Positions 57,296 through 64,000 of a DNA stretch of 64,000 nucleotides are shown here, piece after piece. Positions within the stretch are counted from its first letter, which is position 1; every line of letters starts with the position of its first letter. The position numbers and the translations under genes were made by a program. Source of the stretch: Hemerocallis citrina (taxonomy: Eukaryota > Streptophyta > Magnoliopsida > Asparagales > Asphodelaceae). Below the pieces are notes generated by a model. The model ran no database searches. It saw only the letters and a program-made list of their open reading frames with translations, and was not told the origin of the DNA. The stretch is taken from assembly GCA_017893485.1 (NCBI GenBank), contig CM030367.1, positions 90,717,121 through 90,781,120 on the forward strand. The letters run 5' to 3'.

Positions 57296-57311
57296 TGGCG
57301 CCGTCTGTAGG
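57296..57311 (+). promoter_or_regulatory. R2 primer-binding site (tRNA-Asp-like)
   Basis: TGGCGCCGTCTGTAGG, three bases after the LTR, homologous to R1. Confidence 0.7.
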
Positions 57312-57358
57312 AAGCGAAAAAGCAATCCAACCTTCATCAGAGGAAGTAGTTTCAAACT

Positions 57359-59131
57359 ATGCATCCGCAAGAGAAGGAGAAGGCAGCGGTCTCTAGCCGA
57401 AAAGCCCCTCCTCTTCCTCCTTCAGCTCAAGATGTTCTTCCTCAACAGCCTCCTCCTCAACAGGCCCCTCCAAGGTCTCGGGGGGCTGCCCAGGGGGGCT
57501 CCTGTCGGAGTCGTCCAAAGCAACATCCTCTTCATAACCATGTCGCAGTCCCCAATCCTTCAGTTGACTCTATGGCTTCTCAAAGCCCTTCCGAGCGGGA
57601 TCTCCGTCAAGTAATTGTCAACCGCCAAAAGGGGGTCGACCTCCGAACTCGCCTGAATGGATGGCGAGCTCTTGAGGGAGTCCATCAACCTGAGCACCCA
57701 GGGGTCTCAAGAGTTCGGACCCCCCGCAGACCGAGGACCAGAAGATCCTCTCCCGCAAGGAGGCGAAGAAAGTCCCCTCAACGTCATCGGCGGAGAAGTC
57801 ATACTCCAGTAAGCCGAGCCACACATAGGGACCGCCAAGCTAGAGAGGCACCGGTCACAAGGACGAAGTTCCAGGATTTTCAAGAAGTCGTTCTGCGGGC
57901 CCTCAATGTAGCTCCCAACCACGAGCAGCGGGCACCTAGTCCTCAACCTGCCCCAAGCCATCACCACCGCACTCCTAGTCCCCTTTCGCATTGGAAAGAG
58001 TCTAGAGGCTTAGCAAGATATGACCGAAGGAAAGACTCGGTCTACCGCCGTTTCCACGAGATGGAGAGGCGCCTTGCCCGATTTGACAGAGAAGAGGAAC
58101 AACGGACGAGAAATTTCCGCCCGAGCAGGCCTCCGTTCTCCCGGGTCATCATGGAAACACCACTCCTGGAAAACTTCAAGCCCCCTAACTTTGAGTCATA
58201 CAACGGGAAGTTGGACCCCGCCGACCACATCGAGAGTTTTAAAACTCTCATGATGATCCGCCAGGCGTCGGATGCGCTCCTTTGCAAAACCTTCCCAGCC
58301 ACGCTAAAGGGGCCTGCGAGAGAATGGTACTCTCGACTCGCCCCGGCCTCCATCTTCTCGTTCGATCAGTTCGAAGGGATCTTCCTTACTCATTTCGTGA
58401 GTAGCCGCCGGGCCGAGAAAACAAGTGTATCTGTGGTGACCCTCAACCAAAGAAAGGGTGAACGCCTAAGAGATTACGTTCGGCGCTTCACCGCCGAAGT
58501 CCGGTCTATTGCCTCCCTCAACCAATCAGTAGCCTCAGCGGCATTCGGGCACAACATCACTAACGCCGACCTCAAGGCGTCCCTTGCCAAGAAGCCTCCT
58601 TGGGACTTCTCAGAACTCCTGCTTAGGAGTGAGAAGTACATCCAAGTGGAAGAGGCTCTCAACCCCCCCCCCCCCCCACACACTCTCGAGGAATCATCTT
58701 CCGGGAACAAACGGAAGAATACAAGTGAAGACGGGTCACAGAAACTCCAGAGGGACGACAATGGCCAACGCCGCCCAGCTCCTCGTTTTGAGAAGTTCAC
58801 CCCCCTCAATGCTAGTATATCAGCAGTTCTTATTGAGGTGGACAAGGAAGGACTACTCCGCGCTCCTCCTAGAATGAATACCCCTGGCAAGAAAAGAAAC
58901 CGAGATAAGTGGTGTCGCTTTCATAGGGACCACGGCCACGATACGGATTATTGTCGGGCTCTCAAAGAGGAGATCGAAGAACTCATACAGCGGGGACACC
59001 TAGACAAGTTCGTCCGAAGAGACGGGGCCGACCTTTCACCCCGAGGAGCCTACAAGCAACAGAGAGATCCACCGAGTTCCAAGATTCCGAACCTGGGGCC
59101 ATCCACCACCTCATCCAAGGAGGTCCAATAG
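57359..59131 (+). CDS. R2 Gag, intact 590 residues
   Basis: The only long intact coding region in the window. Residues about 1-200 are basic, Pro/Gln/Arg-rich, with RS-like 'RTRRSSPARRRRKSPQRHRR'. Residues about 225-480 carry the Ty3/gypsy Gag capsid domain ('DHIESFKTLMMIRQASDALL', 'AREWYSRLAP', 'LRDYVRRFTAEVRS', 'LLLRSEKYIQ'). A run of Pro codons from a 14-base C tract lies near 58667. The C-terminal knuckle is 'CRFHRDHGHDTDYC' (CX2HX4HX4C, a CHHC variant), followed by 'LKEEIEELIQRGHL'. Gag packages element RNA. With no polymerase in the element, it would need enzymes from an autonomous relative of the Tat/Athila type. It has the same codon count as R1 Gag. Confidence 0.9.
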   Translation: MHPQEKEKAAVSSRKAPPLPPSAQDVLPQQPPPQQAPPRSRGAAQGGSCRSRPKQHPLHNHVAVPNPSVDSMASQSPSERDLRQVIVNRQKGVDLRTRLNGWRALEGVHQPEHPGVSRVRTPRRPRTRRSSPARRRRKSPQRHRRRSHTPVSRATHRDRQAREAPVTRTKFQDFQEVVLRALNVAPNHEQRAPSPQPAPSHHHRTPSPLSHWKESRGLARYDRRKDSVYRRFHEMERRLARFDREEEQRTRNFRPSRPPFSRVIMETPLLENFKPPNFESYNGKLDPADHIESFKTLMMIRQASDALLCKTFPATLKGPAREWYSRLAPASIFSFDQFEGIFLTHFVSSRRAEKTSVSVVTLNQRKGERLRDYVRRFTAEVRSIASLNQSVASAAFGHNITNADLKASLAKKPPWDFSELLLRSEKYIQVEEALNPPPPPHTLEESSSGNKRKNTSEDGSQKLQRDDNGQRRPAPRFEKFTPLNASISAVLIEVDKEGLLRAPPRMNTPGKKRNRDKWCRFHRDHGHDTDYCRALKEEIEELIQRGHLDKFVRRDGADLSPRGAYKQQRDPPSSKIPNLGPSTTSSKEVQ

Positions 59132-59345
59132 GGGGAGAACCCAACTCCAGAGAGGCCTTCGCCCTATCATAGAAGTAGGATCTCGGTTTTCAATAAGGCC
59201 GATGCTTGTAACCCGGCCAAAAGCATGTAATAATGGTTCGTCCCATTGAAGCGGCCACTTAGTTTATTTCAATAAAACTTAGCTTCTTTCTATTGAAAAT
59301 TATTGCACTTGCCTCACTTCTATCTCTCTGAGTCACATATACGAC
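59132..59345 (+). other. R2 spacer after gag
   Basis: A non-coding stretch sharing 'gcggccacttagtttatttcaa' with R1 in the same relative position. Confidence 0.55.
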
Positions 59346-59640
59346 TTGTTAAATGGTAAGTTCGGAGTCCAACTTGTCCTACAGGGCTGCTCCCACAACT
59401 TACTAAGCTCAAAAGACGAGTTTGGAGTCCAACACTTGGTTCGATGTTGCTTTAGCTGCTTGCAAACAAGCAAGTGCGGGACAGCTCACCATTCGTAATT
59501 GCTCCTACAACTAGTTAACTCTCTTAACAACAAGTTCGAAGTCCAACACTTGGTTTGACGTTGCCTTAGCCGCTTGCAAACAAGCAAGTGCGGGGCAGCT
59601 CACCATTCGGAATTGCTCCCACAACTATTGAACCTCTTCT
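59346..59640 (+). repeat. R2 array B' (about 115 bp units)
   Basis: About two and a half diverged units carrying 'agtccaacacttggtt(c/t)gatgttgc' and 'agctcaccattcg(t/g)aattgctcc'. It is homologous to R1 array B in inverted orientation but with fewer units. Confidence 0.75.
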
Positions 59641-60110
59641 CAACAAGTTCAGAGCTAAAACTCTCCCCTAGAGTCGCTCCTCAAACTTGTCTCCCAAACG
59701 GCTCTCTCCTAGAGCCAAGCTCTTCGTTCCGCTCGCCTCCAGAACGGACCTCTTCACAACGAGTTCGGAGCACGACTCTCCCCTAGAGTTGCTCCTCAAA
59801 CTTGTCTCCCAAACGGCTCTCTCCTAGAGACAAGCTCTTCGCTCCGCTCGCCTCCAGAACGGACCTCTCCATAACAAGTTCGGAGCACGACTTTCCCCTA
59901 GAGTTGCTCCTCCAACTTGTCTCCCAAACGACTTTCTCCTAGAGCCAAGCTCTTCGCTCTGCTCGCTCCCAGAGCAGACCTCTTCTCAACGAGTTCGGAG
60001 CACGACTCTTCTCCTAGAGTTGCTCCTCAAACTTGTCTTCCAAGAACGGACTTTCCCTAGAGCCATGCAAAGCTCTTCTCAACTTCGTGAAGACGAAGAT
60101 GTTACGGAAC
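59641..60110 (+). repeat. R2 array A' (about 115 bp, four units)
   Basis: The phrase 'ctcctagag(c/a)caagctcttcg' recurs near 59706, 59821 and 59936, with a degenerate unit near 60050. It is homologous to R1 array A, but all units have one length here. Confidence 0.82.
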
Positions 60111-60241
60111 TATCTTGACCTTGAAGAAGGATGATTCTCCAACTCATTTCTAAAGAGAACTTGCAGATATTCGAGATAGCTTCGAAACAAGGGGTCACAC
60201 GCCCCAATCCGACCTCTGTAGCGCTGGGAATGTCAGTTACA
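60111..60241 (+). other. R2 spacer between arrays A' and C'
   Basis: Non-coding. 'agcttcgaaacaaggggtcacacgcccc' matches R1 near 9755-9785 on the other strand, confirming shared layout. Confidence 0.55.
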
Positions 60242-60600
60242 ATACAGCTGCGCCGAAGCTCTCCTGGACTTCAGCAACGTGTGCCGAGCACTCTTGCCAC
60301 CGACGTCCAAATGCGAGAAAAAGCTCTCTTAGACTTCGGTAACATGTGTCGAGCACTCTTGCCACCGACATCCAAATGTGAGAAAAACTCTCCTAGACAT
60401 CGGCAACGTGTGCCGAGCACTCTTGCCACCGACGTCCAAATGCGAGAAAAACTCTCCTAGACTTCGGCAACGTGTGCCGAGCACTCTTGCCACCGACGTC
60501 CAAATGCGAGAAAAAACTCTCCTGGACTTCGGCAACAAGTGCCGAGCACTCTTGCCACCGAAGCTCAAATTGGAGAAAAAATATGCCTTAAGATCCGCAC
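60242..60600 (+). repeat. R2 array C' (64-65 bp, five units)
   Basis: 'gccgagcactcttgccaccg' or a variant recurs at 60283, 60348, 60412, 60476 and 60541. Diverged copies follow near 60735 and 60880 and, more loosely, at 61465 and 61770. R1 has no 64 bp array; its corresponding zone carries an unrelated 84-90 bp repeat. Confidence 0.88.
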
Positions 60601-60654
60601 TCAAATCAAGATCAACGGTGGTGATTAAAGCAAAAGGAGAGAGCCAACAGTCAA

Positions 60655-60845
60655 ATGTTGACCAAGTCAACGGTCAACTATTGACCGCCACGTATCAAGC
60701 CGCCGAAGTCCTCTCCTGGTTCGGAAATGCAATCCGAGCACTCTTGCCACCGACCCTGAAACCCTGAAACAAGAGAAATTTATCGAAAAAGTCAACGATC
60801 AACATTGACCGAGTCAACGGTCAACCGTTGACCGCCACATGTCAA
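60655..60845 (+). promoter_or_regulatory. Cluster of TTGACC (W-box-like) palindromes in R2
   Basis: 'gttgaccaagtcaac' and 'attgaccgccac' near 60657-60692, then 'cattgaccgagtcaac' and 'cgttgaccgccac' near 60803-60840. A further perfect 'cgttgaccaagtcaacg' lies at about 62124-62140. TTGACC/T is the core bound by plant WRKY factors. Function here is inference. Confidence 0.45.
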
Positions 60846-61079
60846 GCCGCCGAAATCTCTCCTGGTTCAGAAATGCAATCCGAGCACTTCTGCCACCGAC
60901 CCTCAAATTGGAGAAATTTCGTCTCAAAATTCGTGCTCAATCACGATCTGCGGCTCAGATAAAACCAAAAAAAAGAAGAAAAAGAAGAGGGTTAACGGGT
61001 CGGGTTTGAACCTGTTATAGGCCCAAACCCGTCAACCCCCTTCTTCACCACTCTCCTGCCAAAAACCAAACAGAGGAAA

Positions 61080-62220
61080 AAAAAAACCCAACTTCTCCGA
61101 AGCTGTCGACCCCATCTCCTTCCCGAGCTCCTCTCTCCGTCGATGCCCAAGTGTCGAGCTCCGGCTCCACCATGGCTTCGACAAGCCTCCTCCAAACGTC
61201 GAACTCCACAGAGCTCCTCCAAACATCGAACTCCACAGAGCTCTTCCTCCAAACTCGAAGCAACTCTCGAGCTCCAACGCCGAACCCATAGTCAAGCTCC
61301 CTCACCCTCTCCGAGCACTGCAGCTCTCCTTTACCGAGCTCCAACTCTTCGCCGAGCTCGAGCTACCATCGAGCTCCCCCTTACTCACAGTCGTCACCAC
61401 CGAGCTATCGAGCTCCTCTCCTCCTCCCCTCCATCGCCGATACCGCGAGGCTCGCCGCCTCAATCCGAGCATTCGTGGCACCGGAGTCCAAATGAGAGAA
61501 AAAAGCTCCCATCGTCTCCGAGCTCATCTCGACTGAGCTTCGAACCCAACAACACGACGAGCTCCCTCACTCCGTCGTCGAGCTCCCAAAAACCCCATGC
61601 CGAGCTCCAGCGGCCTCCTTTGCCAACTTCGCCGAAATCCAAACTCGCTGACATCGAGTTCGAGAACTCCTTTTCCGAGCTCGAGAACTCAGTCGCCGAG
61701 CTCCGACGTCGGCCTCCACCTTCGCCGAGCTCCACTGGCGACGGGAGCGTGAAGGTCGGCAGCATCGCCGAGCATTCGTGGCACCGGAGTCCAAATGAGA
61801 GAAAAAAGCTCCCATCGTCTCCGAGCTCATCTTGACTGAGCTTCGAACCCAACAACACGACGAGGTCCCCTTCACGAGCTCCTCGTCAAACCGCCTCCAA
61901 TGTTGACTCTCCACTGTCGCCGCCCAACTCCGTCGAGCCCCCTTTGCCGAGCTCGTCTCCACGTCGAGGAAATCCCCTCGCCTGAGCTCTTCCCTTCGAA
62001 GCTCTACCGACGTTGTGTGAGACGAAGGAGGAAGGAGAGAGCAGACATAAAAAAAAAGAACAGAAGAGAAAGCAGAGGTCGGGAGAGAGCACCGGGAAAA
62101 GAAGAAAAAAAATTGGGTTCGGGCGTTGACCAAGTCAACGCGTGCCGACGACTCGTGCCACCGACCCTCAAATTGGAGAAAAAAATGGTCTCCTCCCGAT
62201 GCGCGCTCGCTTGATCGTGA
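61080..62220 (+). other. R2 GC-rich 3' spacer, CGAGCTC-rich
   Basis: Many CCGAGCTC words, like the R1 spacer at 8600-9100. A duplicated segment 'gagcattcgtggcaccggagtccaaatgagagaaaaaagctcccatcg' type occurs at about 61464-61530 and 61771-61835. Open frames on both strands (for example plus 61143-61835) are Ser/Pro/Arg-rich and compositional. Confidence 0.6.
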
Positions 62221-62244
62221 TCGATGCACAGGATCGCGCCACGT

Positions 62245-62525
62245 CATCAGGTATTAATTAATTTAATTAATCGAATTAATTATTTAAAAAATCAGAAAAA
62301 ATATTTAAAAATCGGGAAAAAATAATTAAAAAATTCTTAAAATAATTATTAATTCAGAAAATAATTTTAAAATTCTGAAAATATAATTATTAAATTAGAA
62401 TAATTAATTAATATTTTCGAAATCAATTATTTAAATTAAGAAATTGAATAAATAATTCCAAAAAACTGGAAAAATCACAAAAAATCCAGAAAAATCTGAG
62501 AATAATTCTGGGCATTTTACAAGCT
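62245..62525 (+). repeat. R2 AT-rich block
   Basis: A TTAATTAA/AAAATAATT-rich block, the counterpart of R1 8100-8445. Confidence 0.75.
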
Positions 62526-62644
62526 CAGAATAATACAGTTACACCTCGAGCAAGATCCAAACTCCCTTAAGAACTCCGATAAAATCCTGTACGCCATTAG
62601 GGCAACAAAACTACTCCTCAAAGACTGTAGAACTCAGTTTCCAG

Positions 62645-62658
62645 AAGTGGGGGGCTCG
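62645..62658 (+). promoter_or_regulatory. R2 polypurine tract
   Basis: AGTGGGGGGCTCG directly before the 3' LTR. Confidence 0.85.
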
Positions 62659-63235
62659 TGATATGGCTAAAAATAGGATTAATTCGGAACCGTTCAAATC
62701 GGACATGAATCTTAAAGCTCTCAGTGGTAAAATGGCAATTTCACCTACAAACGGGTCTGAAATGGAAACTGGGTCTTTCTTCAAAACCCAATAACCCATA
62801 AACGGATCTGTCCTACTGGGTACGGGTCCCAACCCGTTACAAACCAGTTCAGAAGGATAAAGAAGGATTCAGATTCGTAATTATCCCTAAGAGGTGGTTT
62901 TAACCACTTCTATCCATCCACACCGGGAAGCAGAGATTTGTTTTTATCTCGAAACGGATCCCTAAGGCGACTATAAATACCCCTTTCCCCCCACCGTAAC
63001 AAGGTAATCAATATTTTTCTACATAAGGCTCTTTCATAATCTTCCTGATTACTGACAAGAGTGTCGGAGGGTGCGTTGCTGGGATCCACCCTGGTGTATT
63101 GCACTTTTTGCAGGTTCTCAGCAACAGCAAGAAACAAGTCAACACATTGGTGAAGATCAACAAGTTTGCCTTATTCGTTTTCTCAAGAATCCACAAATTC
63201 ATCTGTTTGCTCCCACACCAAAATTAGCAGCAACA
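62659..63235 (+). repeat. R2 3' LTR
   Basis: TATAAATA is at 62972-62979. It starts TGATATGGC and ends AGCAGCAACA. Confidence 0.92.
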
Positions 63236-63287
63236 CTTATCACTTCCAAACCACCCAATTAGGAACCCTAGACCTCCACAAACTGAG

Positions 63288-63943
63288 ATGGACAACTCTG
63301 ATATTTTCGCTACTCTAGCTACCATTCAAGCAACTCTTGCCAATTTCAATCAGAGGCTTGGAAAAGTGGAATTAAATCAAACTGTTGCCCTTGAGCTTCA
63401 TACTAATCGTCAGATCCCCAAGGGAATGATCGTGACGACCGACATCACGATCATGACCATGACAAACAATACAAGAAGAACGTTAAGGCTGACGTTCCCC
63501 ATTTTGAAGGCCACATAGAACCCCAAGCTTATTTTGATTGGATCCGTGCCATGAACCACTACTTCGTGTGGTTTGACATGAACGAACCCCTAAAAGTCAA
63601 ATTTGTCACGATAAAATTGACAAGAAAAGCTCAACAACACTGGACCAATCTTGAACATGCCCGTAGAGGCCGAGGCCTAACACCCATATCCACTTGGGAA
63701 GCCATGAAAGAGAAACTCACTGAGAGATATGTACCGTTATCGTTCCACACCCGATTGCTAGATTCGTAGAACTAAATCTATCAAGGAAGCAAACCCACCC
63801 AAGAATATGTTGATAAGTTTGATAACTTCCTTATTCGGTGCAATGCCTTAGGTAAAAAGAGCGAAAAACACTCTAGGTTCATGGAACGAGCTAATTCATA
63901 GAAATGTGGACTCATTAGCGGCAGCTTATGCCCTTATCCTCGA
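63288..63943 (+). pseudogene. G1 Gag, frameshifted and truncated
   Basis: ATG at 63288 ('MDNSDIFATLATIQATLANF'). A frameshift near 63415 ('CCCAAGGGAATG') moves the reading into 'ADVPHFEGHIEPQAYFDWIR', 'VKFVTIKLTRKAQQHW' and 'TWEAMKEKLTERYVPLSF', the classic plant gypsy Gag block. A TAG at about 63767 stops it, after which 'TQEYVDKFDNFLIRCNALG' can still be read. It is cut at 63944 by an R-family LTR. Confidence 0.78.
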
Positions 63944-64000
63944 TGTTGCTGCTGATTTTGGTGTGGGAGCAAACAGATGAATTTGTGAATTCTTGGAAAA
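63944..64000 (-). mobile_element. R3: start of a third R-family LTR (runs off the window)
   Basis: TGTTGCTGCTGATTTTGGTG followed by 'gtgggagcaaacagatgaatttgtg' is the reverse complement of the R2 LTR end (63191-63235). It is therefore an R-family LTR in minus orientation. Confidence 0.82.

Larger units (their letters stand above)
56717..63235 (+). mobile_element. R2: gag-only, non-autonomous LTR retrotransposon
   Basis: LTRs at 56717-57292 (576 bp) and 62659-63235 (577 bp) are flanked by perfect CTTAT duplications (56712-56716 and 63236-63240). It has the same layout as R1: primer site, gag (57359-59131), tandem arrays, GC-rich spacer, AT-rich block and polypurine tract. No enzyme domain is present. 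LTR divergence is about 6% by eye, so it is somewhat older than R1 by that measure. Its gag is intact. Confidence 0.92.
55441..63943 (+). mobile_element. G1: Ty3/gypsy element, split by R2 and cut by a third R copy
   Basis: A probable 5' LTR ends about 56454 (TTTTACA). A tRNA-iMet-like primer site TGGTATTAGAGC is at 56461-56472, a leader runs to 56716, and then R2 is inserted at duplicated CTTAT. After R2 the leader resumes at 63241 and a gag begins at 63288. The left edge of the LTR is uncertain; 55441 is a soft limit. The element extends beyond an R-family LTR at 63944. Confidence 0.6.

Noticed and set aside
61143..62247. 230 and 226 codon ORFs in the R2 spacer
   Set aside because: CGAGCTC-rich repeat sequence, open on both strands; it contains a direct duplication that explains the repeated peptide.
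1..64000. tRNA or rRNA genes
   Set aside because: tRNA-like words are primer-binding sites only; no cloverleaf or rRNA core sequence was seen on either strand.

Overview
This window is plant nuclear DNA. It is AT-rich intergenic sequence made mostly of LTR retrotransposons: plant-type Ty3/gypsy elements with chromodomain integrases, copia-like elements, and primer sites matching tRNA-iMet and tRNA-Asp. One disrupted multi-exon gene fragment has plant-like introns. I see no intact host gene, rRNA, tRNA or CRISPR. The species cannot be named from sequence alone; a dicot with a large, repeat-rich genome fits best.

Layout. Positions 1-4591 are non-coding, with a heptamer satellite, GATC-rich and AAT-rich simple sequence, a short telomere-like stretch and a cluster of GCTAAC hairpins. 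Positions 4592-49804 are one very old, minus-strand Ty3/gypsy element (G0). It has been split by five later insertions: a Tekay-like chromovirus T1 (5370-26412), a reduced copia-like element C0 (26741-27408), a copia-like element C1 (27682-30683), a three-LTR Tekay composite T2/T3 (31171-45394) and a second full copia-like element C2 (45954-48975). T1 carries a further insertion, the gag-only element R1 (7383-15037), in its 3' LTR, and a foreign 2.8 kb segment in its 5' LTR. Most boundaries were fixed by 5 bp target-site duplications: CATAC (R1), GTTCA (C1), GAATC (T2/T3), CGGTG (C2) and CTTAT (R2).

Positions 49805-54366 are low-copy-looking sequence holding two exons of a UDP-sugar pyrophosphorylase-family gene on the minus strand, broken by a stop codon in its glycine-rich motif. 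Positions 54367-56460 contain a small copia/TRIM-like LTR and the probable 5' LTR of another gypsy element (G1). G1 is interrupted by a second gag-only element R2 (56717-63235), resumes as a broken gag gene (63288-63943), and is cut again at 63944 by a third R-family LTR that runs off the window.

How the parts relate. Only the Tekay elements encode a complete set of replication functions, and all their copies are broken by stops and frameshifts. The R and C families have no recognisable polymerase and must have moved using enzymes supplied in trans. R2 keeps an intact 590-residue Gag. The most unusual signals are the composite with three LTRs inside a single target-site duplication, an extra acidic/coiled-coil ORF upstream of gag in the Tekay elements, the fast-changing tandem arrays in the gag-only R family, and GTCGAC-type palindromes that recur in several unrelated LTRs.
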